Part shown: positions 9,291 through 17,376 of the stretch, in pieces
How the letters are laid out: each line of letters opens with the position of its first letter
Numbering within the stretch: the stretch's first letter is position 1
NCBI RefSeq assembly: GCF_001270495.1
Contig: NZ_LGUR01000194.1
Span: 36,686-100,685, forward strand
DNA length: 64,000 bases
Origin: Streptomyces viridochromogenes
GTDB taxonomy: Bacteria > Actinomycetota > Actinomycetes > Streptomycetales > Streptomycetaceae
Reading direction: 5' to 3'
Notes under the pieces: model-generated
The model's database searches: none
What the model saw: only the letters and a program-made list of their open reading frames with translations
What the model was told of the DNA's origin: nothing
Program-made: the position numbers and the translations under genes

Positions 9291-9308
9291 ACCGAACGAA
9301 TGGTCGGT
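9291..9308. promoter_or_regulatory. Candidate PaaR/TetR-type operator of the paa operon
   Basis: ACCGAACGAATGGTCGGT is an imperfect 18-bp palindrome with ACCGA and TCGGT arms. It resembles ACCG...CGGT operators known for TetR-family PaaR regulators of phenylacetate genes in other actinobacteria. It sits 31 bp before the paaA start, just after a possible promoter (TTGCTC at 9259, 17-bp spacer, CACACT at 9282). No TetR regulator gene is adjacent, so it would act in trans. Confidence 0.55.
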
Positions 9309-9338
9309 TGGGAAGCCGGAAGTCGGAAGCTGGTATCG

Positions 9339-10286
9339 ATGACGGAGCAGCTGCAAGAGCACTTCGACGCGACGATCTCGCGCGACCAGCGGATCGAGCC
9401 GCGGGACTGGATGCCCGACGGCTACCGCAGGACCTTGATCCGCCAGATCGCGCAGCACGCCCACTCGGAGATCATCGGCATGCAGCCGGAGGGGGAGTGG
9501 ATCACGAAGGCGCCCTCCCTGCGGCGCAAGGCGATCCTCTTCGCGAAGGTGCAGGACGAGGCCGGGCACGGGCTGTATCTGTACTCGGCGGCGGAGACCC
9601 TGGGGACCGACCGCGCGGAGCTGACGAACCGGCTCATCGAGGGCCGCCAGAAGTACTCGTCGATCTTCAACTACCCGACCGTGAGCTTCGCCGACGTCGG
9701 CGTGATCGGCTGGTTCGTGGACGGCGCGGCGATCTGCAACCAGGTCCCGCTGTGCCGCAGTTCCTACGGGCCGTACGCGCGCGCGATGGTGCGGATCTGC
9801 AAGGAGGAGTCGTTCCACCAGCGGCAGGGCTACGAGCTGCTGATGACGATGATGCGCGGCACCGAGGCCCAGCGGGAGATGGTGCAGGACGCCGTGAACC
9901 GCTGGTGGTGGCCGTCGTTGATGATGTTCGGTCCGCCCGACGACGCCTCGCCCAACTCCGCGCAGTCGATGGCCTGGAAGATCAAGCGGCACAGCAACGA
10001 CGAGCTGCGTCAGCGCTTCGTCGACATGACCGTCCCGCAGGCCGAGAAGCTCGGCGTCACCCTGCCCGACCCGGAGCTGCGCTGGAACGCCGAGCGCGGC
10101 CACCACGACTTCGGCACCCCCGACTGGGACGAGCTGATGCGGGTCATCAAGGGCGACGGGCCGTGCAACGACCAGCGGATGCAGCGGCGCAGGAGCGCCC
10201 ACGAGGAGGGCGCCTGGGTGCGGGAGGCGGCCACCGCCCACGCGGCCAAGCAGGCCGCCCGTGCCGAGAAGGGAGCGGCGGCATGA
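9339..10286 (+). CDS. paaA: 1,2-phenylacetyl-CoA epoxidase catalytic subunit PaaA
   Basis: Predicted 315 residues. It is the di-iron oxygenase subunit that, with PaaB/C/E, epoxidises the ring of phenylacetyl-CoA using O2 and electrons from PaaE. Likely iron ligands are visible: E44 in HSEI, E74 and H77 in QDEAGHG, and the second helix pair with CKEESFHQ. The length fits PaaA (about 310-330). ATG 9339 is chosen because GGAAG lies 8 bp upstream; the in-frame ATG at 9300 lies inside the putative operator. It is the first gene of paaABCDE, and its stop overlaps paaB (ATGA). Likely repressed by a PaaR-type regulator through the palindrome at 9291. Confidence 0.96.
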   Translation: MTEQLQEHFDATISRDQRIEPRDWMPDGYRRTLIRQIAQHAHSEIIGMQPEGEWITKAPSLRRKAILFAKVQDEAGHGLYLYSAAETLGTDRAELTNRLIEGRQKYSSIFNYPTVSFADVGVIGWFVDGAAICNQVPLCRSSYGPYARAMVRICKEESFHQRQGYELLMTMMRGTEAQREMVQDAVNRWWWPSLMMFGPPDDASPNSAQSMAWKIKRHSNDELRQRFVDMTVPQAEKLGVTLPDPELRWNAERGHHDFGTPDWDELMRVIKGDGPCNDQRMQRRRSAHEEGAWVREAATAHAAKQAARAEKGAAA

Positions 10287-10576
10287 GCGCCGACAAGCAG
10301 GACTGGCCGCTGTACGAGGTGTTCGTACGGGGCAAGCGCGGGCTCAACCACGTCCACGTGGGCTCGCTGCACGCCGCCGACGACCGGATGGCGCTCACCC
10401 ACGCGCGCGACCTGTACACGCGCCGCAACGAGGGCGTGTCCATCTGGGTGGTGCGCTCGGAGCACATCACCGCCTCGACCCGCGACGAGAAGGACCCGTT
10501 CTTCGAGCCGAGCGCCGACAAGGTCTACCGCCACCCGACCTTCTACGACATCCCCGACGACGTCCCGCACATCTGA
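10283..10576 (+). CDS. paaB: 1,2-phenylacetyl-CoA epoxidase subunit PaaB
   Basis: Small 97-residue subunit of the PaaABCE complex, thought to bridge PaaAC assemblies. Family features are [20 protein letters not shown] near the start, the [18 protein letters not shown] segment, and a C-terminus ending in a Pro/Asp-rich tail. The length matches the family. The ATG overlaps the paaA stop, and a 10-bp gap with GAAGGAGAGG leads to paaC. Confidence 0.95.
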   Translation: MSADKQDWPLYEVFVRGKRGLNHVHVGSLHAADDRMALTHARDLYTRRNEGVSIWVVRSEHITASTRDEKDPFFEPSADKVYRHPTFYDIPDDVPHI

Positions 10577-10586
10577 AGGAGAGGGC

Positions 10587-11414
10587 ATGAGTGACGACCA
10601 CGTCTATCTGACCCTCGCCGAGGGACACGAGGACGACGCCCGCTGGGCCTACGGCACCGGCTTCGAGGACCCCCTGCACGGCGTGGACACCACGGTGCCC
10701 CAGGGCATCGACGCCGGTGAACTCGCCGCCCTCTGCGTCGCGTTGGCCGACGACGCCCTGGTCTCGGCCCAGCGTCTCGCCGAGTGGATCACCCGGGCTC
10801 CCGAGCTGGAGGAGGAGGTCGCGCTGGCCAACATCGGCCTCGATCTCCTCGGCCAGGCCCGCCTGCTCTACTCCCGCGCCGGCCAGGCCGACGGCACCGG
10901 ACGCGACGAGGACGCCTACGCCTACTTCCGCGACGCCGCCGACTTCCGCAACGTACGCCTGGCCGAAGCACCCAACGGCGACTTCGCGTTCTCCATCGTG
11001 CGGCTCCTGCTGCTCTCCAGCTGGCGCCTCGCCCACTTCGAGCGGCTGGCGTCCCACCCGGACCCCGTGCTGGCGGCGATCGCCACGAAGGGCGTCAAGG
11101 AGCTGGCCTACCACCGGCAGTACGCGGCGGAGTGGACGGTGCGCCTGGGCGACGGCACGGAGGAGTCGCACCGCCGGACCCGCAAGGCCCTGGAACAAGT
11201 GGCCCCCTACCTGGGGGAGTTGTTCACGGCGTACGACGTACGCGACGAGGTCGTCGCCGTCCTGCGCCAGGTCACCCAGGCGGCCGGACTGCCCATGCCG
11301 GTGTACCGCCCGCTGCCCGGATCCGGCCGCGACGGCCAGCACACCGAGCATCTCGCCCCGCTGCTGGCCGAGTTGCAGGGCGTGGCCCGGGCCCACCCGG
11401 AGGCGACATGGTGA
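10587..11414 (+). CDS. paaC: 1,2-phenylacetyl-CoA epoxidase structural subunit PaaC
   Basis: Predicted 275 residues, a ferritin-like four-helix partner of PaaA with no catalytic iron. Segments typical of PaaC are LAEWITRAPELEEEVALANI and LDLLGQARLLYSRAG, followed by KELAYHRQYAAEWTVRLGDG. The RBS GGAGAGG lies just upstream of ATG 10587. Its TGA (11412-11414) lies inside the first codons of paaD, indicating coupled translation. Confidence 0.95.
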   Translation: MSDDHVYLTLAEGHEDDARWAYGTGFEDPLHGVDTTVPQGIDAGELAALCVALADDALVSAQRLAEWITRAPELEEEVALANIGLDLLGQARLLYSRAGQADGTGRDEDAYAYFRDAADFRNVRLAEAPNGDFAFSIVRLLLLSSWRLAHFERLASHPDPVLAAIATKGVKELAYHRQYAAEWTVRLGDGTEESHRRTRKALEQVAPYLGELFTAYDVRDEVVAVLRQVTQAAGLPMPVYRPLPGSGRDGQHTEHLAPLLAELQGVARAHPEATW

Positions 11415-11917
11415 CCACGCTGCCCGCCGCACGGCGCGCCCGGCACGTCGCCGAACAGGTGCCGGACCCCGAGCTGCCCATGCTCACCCTGGCCGACCTG
11501 GGCGTGCTGCGCGACGTCGAGCTGACCGAGGACGGCACGGTGGTCGCGAGCCTGACCCCGACCTACTCCGGCTGCCCGGCGATGGCGGAGATGCGCGCGG
11601 ACGTGGCGGCGCGGCTGCGTGCGGCCGGGTACGCGCGCGTGGAGATCCGTACGGTCCTCGACCCGCCGTGGACCAGCGACTGGATCACCCCGGCCGGCCG
11701 CCGCAAGCTCACCGAGCACGGCATCGCCCCGCCCGGCCCCGCACCGCACGGCGGCCCCGTCAGGCTCGTCCTGTCCCCCACCCGGCACGCGGTGACCTGT
11801 CCGCGCTGCGGCTCGGCGAACACCGAGGAGACCTCCCGCTTCGCCGCCACGTCCTGCAAGGCCCTGTGGCGCTGCCGCGCCTGCCGCGAGCCGTTCGAGT
11901 ACGTCAAGGAGATCTGA
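11408..11917 (+). CDS. paaD: Phenylacetate degradation protein PaaD (MIP18/DUF59 family)
   Basis: Predicted 169 residues. PaaD is needed for maturation of the epoxidase, probably of an Fe-S centre. The N-terminal MIP18/DUF59-like domain has VPDPELPMLTLADLGVLRDV and the conserved PTYSGCPAM around the reactive Cys. The C-terminus carries two CxxC pairs (TCPRCGS and WRCRACRE) that look like a zinc ribbon. The start is ATG 11408; GTG 11411 is the alternative. The next gene begins immediately after the stop. Confidence 0.94.
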   Translation: MVTTLPAARRARHVAEQVPDPELPMLTLADLGVLRDVELTEDGTVVASLTPTYSGCPAMAEMRADVAARLRAAGYARVEIRTVLDPPWTSDWITPAGRRKLTEHGIAPPGPAPHGGPVRLVLSPTRHAVTCPRCGSANTEETSRFAATSCKALWRCRACREPFEYVKEI

Positions 11918-13033
11918 ATGGAAGGCCTGAAGGAAGCACAGACGGCTGCGGCGGTACGCCCGCGCACCCGCCGCCGTCCGGCCTTCCACCCCCTGCGCGT
12001 CGCCGCCGTGACGCCCCTGTGCGCGGACGCGGTCGCCGTCGGCTTCGACATCCCGGAGGAGCTGGCCGAGGAGTTCGCCTTCGAGCCCGGACAGTCGCTG
12101 ACCTTGCGGCGCGAGATCGACGGGCGGGACGAGCGGCGCTCGTACTCGATCTGTTCGCCGGTCGGGTCGAGCCCGCGGATCGGTGTCCGGGTCGTGCCCG
12201 GCGGCCTGTTCTCCTCGTGGCTCGTCAACGACGTCCACCCCGGCGACACCGTCGAGGTGATGGCCCCCACCGGCGCCTTCACGCCCGACCTCACCACGCC
12301 CGGCCATCACGTACTGATCGCGGCCGGTTCCGGCATCACGCCGATGATGTCCATCGCCGAGTCCGTCCTGGCCGCCGACTCCCGCTCGACGGTCACCCTC
12401 TTCTACGGCAACCGCCGTACCGGCACCGTGATGTTCGCCGACGAGCTCGCGGACCTGAAGGACCTCTACCCGACCCGGTTCCAGCTCGCCCACGTGCTCT
12501 CCCGCGAGCCCCGCGAGGCCGAGGTGCTCTCCGGCCGTATCGACGCCGACCGGCTCGCGACGCTCGTCGACGCGCTGGTCGACGTGACGACCGCCGACCA
12601 CTGGTGGCTGTGCGGCCCGCACGGCATGGTCCGGGACGCACAGCGGGTACTGGAGGGGCTCGGGGTCCCCGCGGAGCGGGTCCACCAGGAGCTGTTCTTC
12701 GCCGACGACGAGCCCGTCCGGGAGGTGCACCACGAGGAAGCAGGCCCGCGCGGACCCGTCAGCCAGGTCACCGTCACCCTCGACGGCCGTTCCACCACCG
12801 CGGCCCTGCCGCGCGAACGAACCCTCCTCGACGGCGCCCAACGGACCCGCCCCGACCTGCCGTTCGCCTGCAAGGGCGGTGTCTGCGGCACCTGCCGTGC
12901 CCTGGTCACCGACGGCAAGGCGGACATGCGCCGCAACTTCGCCCTGGAACCGGCCGAAGTGGCCGCGGGTTACGTGCTGACCTGCCAGTCGTACCCCGTC
13001 TCGGAGACGGTGACGGTCGACTACGACAGCTGA
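11918..13033 (+). CDS. paaE: 1,2-phenylacetyl-CoA epoxidase reductase PaaE
   Basis: Predicted 371-residue NADPH-dependent reductase that feeds electrons to PaaA. The order is an FAD-binding FNR domain (RRSYSICSPVGS, residues ~75-86), an NAD(P)-binding domain (GSGITPMMSI, then FYGNRRTGTVMF), and a C-terminal plant-type 2Fe-2S ferredoxin domain (CKGGVCGTCRA with the fourth Cys in LTCQSYP). This is the canonical PaaE layout. It is the last gene of the operon, with a terminator-like hairpin at 13066-13088. Genes for PaaG, PaaZ or PaaK are not in this window. Confidence 0.96.
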   Translation: MEGLKEAQTAAAVRPRTRRRPAFHPLRVAAVTPLCADAVAVGFDIPEELAEEFAFEPGQSLTLRREIDGRDERRSYSICSPVGSSPRIGVRVVPGGLFSSWLVNDVHPGDTVEVMAPTGAFTPDLTTPGHHVLIAAGSGITPMMSIAESVLAADSRSTVTLFYGNRRTGTVMFADELADLKDLYPTRFQLAHVLSREPREAEVLSGRIDADRLATLVDALVDVTTADHWWLCGPHGMVRDAQRVLEGLGVPAERVHQELFFADDEPVREVHHEEAGPRGPVSQVTVTLDGRSTTAALPRERTLLDGAQRTRPDLPFACKGGVCGTCRALVTDGKADMRRNFALEPAEVAAGYVLTCQSYPVSETVTVDYDS

Positions 13034-13065
13034 CGGCTGCCGCTTGAGTGGCCCCCCGCCGACCG

Positions 13066-13088
13066 AGCCGGTCGGCGGCAGGCGGGCC
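13066..13088. terminator. Hairpin between paaE and the convergent DUF5997 gene
   Basis: A perfect 9-bp stem (CCGCCGACC with GGTCGGCGG) closes a 5-nt loop. It lies between two convergent genes, so it may stop both transcripts. No U-run is present, as is common in Streptomyces. Confidence 0.65.
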
Positions 13089-13111
13089 GGACGCGCGCGG
13101 CGACGGTCAGG

Positions 13112-13504
13112 TCAGGAGCCCTCTGCCGTGCGCTCCGCGTCCCGCTGCCTGAGGCGGGCCGCCTCCTTGCGGACCTCGGCCTGGGTCGCGCGCTCCTTCT
13201 GCAGCCACTCGGGCTGCTCCTGCTTCAGCGCCTCGATCTGCTCGGTGGTGAGGGCCTCCGCGACACCGCCGCGGGCCAGCCCGGCGATGGAGACCCCCAG
13301 CTTCTGCGCGACGACGGGACGGGGGTGCGGGCCGTCGCGTCGCAGGTCGCGCAGCCACTGCGGCGGGTCGGCCTGGAGCGCGTTCAGCTCCGCGCGCGTG
13401 ACCACGCCCTCCCGGAACTCGGCGGGGGTGGCTTCGAGGTACACACCCAGCTTCTTCGCCGCGGTCGCGGGCTTCATGGTCTGGGTGCTTTGGTGCGACG
13501 TCAT
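13112..13504 (-). CDS. DUF5997 family protein
   Basis: Predicted 130 residues, no signal peptide or membrane segment, highly charged. It starts MTSHQSTQTMKPATAAKKLG. It appears to contain two related halves, each with a KKLGVYL/QKLGVSI-like motif followed by a helical stretch (EFREGVVTRAELNALQADPP and LARGGVAEALTTEQIEALKQ), each then followed by a W-containing segment (PQWLRDLRRDG, PEWLQKERAT). The function is unknown. ATG 13504 is chosen because upstream in-frame codons would run into the divergent gene. Only 58 bp separate it from the LysR-domain gene, so the two probably share a control region. Confidence 0.82.
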   Translation of the reverse strand: MTSHQSTQTMKPATAAKKLGVYLEATPAEFREGVVTRAELNALQADPPQWLRDLRRDGPHPRPVVAQKLGVSIAGLARGGVAEALTTEQIEALKQEQPEWLQKERATQAEVRKEAARLRQRDAERTAEGS

Positions 13505-13562
13505 GGTCTCAAGGGTATCGACTGGGTGAACCGCCGCTGACCACGGCCGGTAACCTGGCCAG

Positions 13563-14366
13563 GTGACAGGCTCGGAAGTCCCCCCCTCGTTCAGGCTCGC
13601 GTACGTCCCGGGAGTGACCCCCTCGAAGTGGGTGCGGATCTGGAACGAGCGCTTCCCGGACGTCCCCCTCACCCTCCACCCGGTGACCGCCGCCGAGGCG
13701 CCGGGCGCGCTCCGTGACGGTGACGCGGACGCCGGTTTCGTACGGCTGCCCGTCGACCGTACGGTCCTCAGCGCGATCCCCCTCTACACCGAGGCCACGG
13801 TCGTCGTGGTCCCCAAGGACCACGTCATCGCGGCGGTCGACGAGGTGACCACCGAGGACCTGGCCGACGAGGTCGTCTTCCACCCCCTCGACGACGTCCT
13901 CGACTGGGAGCGGCCGCCGGGGCAGCCCGCCTTCGAGCGCCCCGCCACCACCGCGGACGCCGTCGAGCTCGTCGCGGCGAACGTCGGCCTGCTCGTCGTA
14001 CCCCAGTCGCTGGCCCGTCTCCACCACCGCAAGGACCTCACCTACCGGCCACTCGTGGACGCCCCCCAGTCGAGTGTCGCGCTGTCCTGGCCGGAGGAGG
14101 CGACCACCGACCTGGTCGAGGACCTCATCGGCGTCGTCCGCGGCCGCACGCTCAACAGCACCCGGGGTCGTACGACGTCCCAGGCCCCGGCCGCCAAGGA
14201 GCAGCCCAGGCGCAAGCACCCCGACGGCGGCCGCGGCTCGGGGAAGCAGCCCGGAACCGGCCGGAGTCACCGTGGGGGCTCCGGGGGCTCCGGGGGCTCA
14301 GGCGGGGCCAAGGGCGCCAAGGGTGCCAAGGGCGCCCGGCGAGGCAAGCCCCGCCGCCGGTCCTAG
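13563..14366 (+). CDS. LysR-type substrate-binding domain protein lacking the DNA-binding domain
   Basis: Predicted 267 residues. Residues ~8-195 form a periplasmic-binding-protein-like effector domain of the LysR family (FRLAYVPGVTPSKWVRIWNE, DADAGFVRLPVD, VELVAANVGLLVVPQSLARL), but there is no N-terminal winged helix. Residues ~200-267 are a disordered basic tail with Gly-Ser and Gly-Ala-Lys repeats ending in RRGKPRRRS. It could sense a ligand and act through a partner, or bind nucleic acid through its tail. Start GTG 13563. The divergent DUF5997 neighbour may be its functional partner (inference). Confidence 0.85.
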   Translation: MTGSEVPPSFRLAYVPGVTPSKWVRIWNERFPDVPLTLHPVTAAEAPGALRDGDADAGFVRLPVDRTVLSAIPLYTEATVVVVPKDHVIAAVDEVTTEDLADEVVFHPLDDVLDWERPPGQPAFERPATTADAVELVAANVGLLVVPQSLARLHHRKDLTYRPLVDAPQSSVALSWPEEATTDLVEDLIGVVRGRTLNSTRGRTTSQAPAAKEQPRRKHPDGGRGSGKQPGTGRSHRGGSGGSGGSGGAKGAKGAKGARRGKPRRRS

Positions 14367-14387
14367 CGGGCGGCGGGGCACGGCGGT

Positions 14388-17210
14388 TCAGGGGGCGTAC
14401 GTCGCCTGCTCCGCCGTACGCACCACCGTCTGCCCGGCGGCCTGGCTCAGCCGACCCGCGGTGACCCACGCGTTCACGGTGGACCGCACGCGCGTGACCA
14501 GCGCGCCCTTGTTGCCGAACGGAGCCCCGGCCCAGATCTCGTCCAGCAGAGTGGTGCCGTCGGACTTCGCGGGGTTGGCGACGCCGGAGTCGGAGTTGCC
14601 GAAGACCACCCGGGGTTCGGAGCGACGGAAGTAGGCGTGGGTCGGGTCCTCGGTGCCCTCGAAGAAGGGGGCGAACTCCGTGCCCGCGAGGGTGTAGTGC
14701 AGCGGCTTGCCGCTCACCGGGGCGAGCGAGGGCAGCAGGTCGCCGGAGAGGCCGGCGTTGCGGTACAGGCCCAGCTGAAGGTGGCTCGTGGCGGCGTTGC
14801 GGCTGACGAGATTGACCGGGCCGTAGAACAGGGTCTGCAGCGACGGGTCGTCGATCGCCTTCTCCACGCGCAGCCGGAAGGGCATGGAGATGCGCACGGT
14901 GTCCCCACTCCGCCATGTCCGCGACACGGTGAAGTAGCTTCCCGGCGTCGGAGTCCCGCTCACCGCACTGCCGTTGACCGTCACCCGGAACCCGGCGGTC
15001 GCCCACGACGGCACCCGCAGCCGCAGGGCGAAGGCGGCGCTGCCCCCGCCGATGGTGAGGGTGGTGCCCTGCTCCCGGGGGAAGGCGGTCGTCTGAGTGA
15101 CCGTCACGCCCTTTTCGGCCCAGGTCAGTCGGGAGGGGCTGTACAGGTTGACGTACAGCGCGCTGCCGTCGGCGGCCTTGAAGTACACCGAGTCCTGGTA
15201 CTTGGTGGCGCTCTCCATGCCGGTGCCCTCGCAGCAGGTGGTGCCCTGCTTGGGCGTGTAGTCGCGCACATGGCCCGGCGTCAGCCCGATGAAGTACGTG
15301 ACCAGGGGCTTCTCGGCGTCCGCCTTGTCCTGCTTGGAGCCGAGGACCTGGTTGTAGAGGGCCCGCTCGTAGTAGTCCATGTACTTCGGCTGCTGCTCGT
15401 GGAAGAACAGCGTCCGGCTCAGCTTCAGCATGTTGTACGCACAGCACGTCTCGGCGGTGGTGTCGCTGATCGTTCCCGCGATCGCGTCCCGCGCCTTCCA
15501 GAACTCGGCGGTGCTGGTGCCGCCGATGCCGTACATGCGGTGCGGCACGACCATGCCCCAGAAGTTCCGGGCGGCGTCCAGGTAGCGGGCCTCGCCGGTC
15601 GCGTCGTACAGCCGTAGGTACCCGGTGAAGATCGGTATGTGCTGGTTGGCGTGCAGCCCGTCGAGGATGTCGGTGTTCGCGGCGGAGTTGTCGATGAGCC
15701 GGTCCAGGTCGAACAGCTTGGCCAGCGCGAGGTGTTCGGCCTTGCCGGTGATCGCGTGCAGATCGCAGATCGCCTCGACGATGCCGCCGAACTCGCCGCT
15801 GGAGAACAGCCCCCACATCCGCTGCAAGGTGGCCTCGGGCAGTTTGGACAGCCGCGCGTACATCCAGTCGCACATGCCGGACGCGAGGTCGAGGGCCCGC
15901 GCGTCCTCCGTGGTGAGGTAGGCGTCCAGCACACCCCTGAGGATCTTGTGCGCGGTGTAGTACGGCGCCCAGACCTTCGTGTAGTCGCTGGCGGTCCTCG
16001 ACTCCAGGTCGATGAACTGCGTCTCCGGGTACGCCGCCAGGAACCCGGGGTGACTGGGCCCGCCCCAGGTCCGGCGCAGGGTCGCGGTGAGGCCACGGCC
16101 GGAGGCGTCCGCGAAGGTGCCGCCGGAGGTCTCGTCGAAGGCGTACGACGCCAGGTTGCCGCGGCCGGCCGGGGCGTCGGCGGCCCGGCGGCTCTGCAGG
16201 TCCGTGATCTCGGCCGCGGTCAGGGCGCGCGACCAGACGTTGAACTCGTCGTAGGCGCCCGCGAAGACGGGGTCGGTGGCGAAGTTGGAACGGCCGAGCC
16301 AGTTGTTGGTGAGAGTGCCGAGGGCGGCCGGGGTGAGGGTCATCGCCGTGTTGCGGGCCACGGCGGTGCCGTTGACGTACAGCGTGCCGGTGCCGCCCGC
16401 GATCGTGACCGCGAGGTGGCTCCACTGGTTCAGCGGCAGCGCGGCGGTGCCGTCGATGCCCTGCTCGCCGCCCGGCCCGTTGGTCGTGAGGGCGAAGCGC
16501 GGCACGCCGGCGGCGTTGCGGGCGGCCAGATACATGTACCGGGTGTTGTTGTTCCCGAAGTCGAAGACCCGCGTCCAGTTGGCGTCGTGGGTGGGCTTCA
16601 CCCAGGCGGACAGGGTGATCGCGGAGGCGCCGCCGAGGACGGCGGCGGGGAGGTCGACGTACTGGTAGGACCCGCGGACGTTCTCGGCTGCGGTACCGAA
16701 CTTCCCGCTCACGCTCAGTACGGCGGGATCCTTGCGCAGGGCGGCGCGCACCTCGGTCAGCGCCCCGACCATGGTGCGGATCCTGTCGATGAACACCTGC
16801 TCGCCCGTGCCGGCGTACGCCTGCGACAGCATGGTCAGGAAGTGCCCGGTGTAGTGTCCGCGCAGATTGCCGTTCGCCTCACCGTCCAGGCCCTCCCAGC
16901 CGCCGGGCGCGACCGCACCGCCGGTGGAGAGCCCGGCGTTGGCGCGGAAGACCTGCAGCAGCCGGTTGACGTCGTAGCCGCGGGCGTGGTCGAGCATCAA
17001 CTGCCGCTTGTCGGCGAAGAGCCCGGGCCTGAGGGCCACGTCGTCGAGGGCGAAGGGCTGGACGGTCCAGCGGGCGGGGGTGGCGGTCACGGCCTGCGCC
17101 TCCTGGACGGCGGCCGAGGCCCGGCCGGTTGCCGTGTAGCTGATCGCGGGGGCCGCCGCGGCGAGGGCGGCGGCCTGGAGGAGGGATCGTCTGGAGAGGG
17201 GCGGTGCCAT
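14388..17210 (-). CDS. Secreted GH127-type beta-L-arabinofuranosidase with internal LamG domain
   Basis: Predicted 940 residues. It begins with a Tat signal (SRRSLLQAAALAAAAP). A GH127/DUF1680 (alpha/alpha)6 domain starts around residue 50 (DDVALRPGLFADKRQLMLDH). Residues ~165-380 are an inserted concanavalin/LamG-like domain (VDLPAAVLGGASAITLSAWV, AGAYDEFNVWSRAL). The GH127 fold then resumes with the Zn/nucleophile residues E587-x-C589 in ETCCAYNM and C659-C660 in TTCCEGTG. It should remove beta-L-arabinofuranose from plant glycans outside the cell. ATG 17210 is preferred because GGAGG lies 5 bp upstream; the GTG at 17222 would overlap that RBS. It converges on the LysR-domain gene with a 21-bp gap. 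Confidence 0.9.
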   Translation of the reverse strand: MAPPLSRRSLLQAAALAAAAPAISYTATGRASAAVQEAQAVTATPARWTVQPFALDDVALRPGLFADKRQLMLDHARGYDVNRLLQVFRANAGLSTGGAVAPGGWEGLDGEANGNLRGHYTGHFLTMLSQAYAGTGEQVFIDRIRTMVGALTEVRAALRKDPAVLSVSGKFGTAAENVRGSYQYVDLPAAVLGGASAITLSAWVKPTHDANWTRVFDFGNNNTRYMYLAARNAAGVPRFALTTNGPGGEQGIDGTAALPLNQWSHLAVTIAGGTGTLYVNGTAVARNTAMTLTPAALGTLTNNWLGRSNFATDPVFAGAYDEFNVWSRALTAAEITDLQSRRAADAPAGRGNLASYAFDETSGGTFADASGRGLTATLRRTWGGPSHPGFLAAYPETQFIDLESRTASDYTKVWAPYYTAHKILRGVLDAYLTTEDARALDLASGMCDWMYARLSKLPEATLQRMWGLFSSGEFGGIVEAICDLHAITGKAEHLALAKLFDLDRLIDNSAANTDILDGLHANQHIPIFTGYLRLYDATGEARYLDAARNFWGMVVPHRMYGIGGTSTAEFWKARDAIAGTISDTTAETCCAYNMLKLSRTLFFHEQQPKYMDYYERALYNQVLGSKQDKADAEKPLVTYFIGLTPGHVRDYTPKQGTTCCEGTGMESATKYQDSVYFKAADGSALYVNLYSPSRLTWAEKGVTVTQTTAFPREQGTTLTIGGGSAAFALRLRVPSWATAGFRVTVNGSAVSGTPTPGSYFTVSRTWRSGDTVRISMPFRLRVEKAIDDPSLQTLFYGPVNLVSRNAATSHLQLGLYRNAGLSGDLLPSLAPVSGKPLHYTLAGTEFAPFFEGTEDPTHAYFRRSEPRVVFGNSDSGVANPAKSDGTTLLDEIWAGAPFGNKGALVTRVRSTVNAWVTAGRLSQAAGQTVVRTAEQATYAP

Positions 17211-17236
17211 GGGTGCCTCCACGTGGGGGGTCGCAT

Positions 17237-17252
17237 GTTCGGTATAGCGAAC
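17237..17252. promoter_or_regulatory. Perfect 16-bp palindrome upstream of the GH127 gene
   Basis: GTTCG-GTATAG-CGAAC is a perfect 5-6-5 palindrome about 27 bp upstream of the GH127 ATG. Read on the minus strand it contains TATACC, a possible -10. The TTCG...CGAA shape resembles operators of IclR-family regulators. The regulator is unknown and none is encoded next to it. Confidence 0.45.
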
Positions 17253-17376
17253 GACGTACGGACAGTCGACCAGACGATAGGGAGGGGGCGGGCAGGGGTC
17301 AACGGGTCTGGAGGGTTTAAGTTCAGGCCGATTCCGGTGAGGGCTCCGGCCGTTCGGCCCGTCGACGGATCAGGGG

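Noticed and set aside
14270..14335. Tandem GGCTCCGGG and GCCAAGGGC units
   Set aside because: These are codon repeats for the Gly-Ser and Gly-Ala-Lys tail of the LysR-domain protein, not a CRISPR or DNA repeat element.
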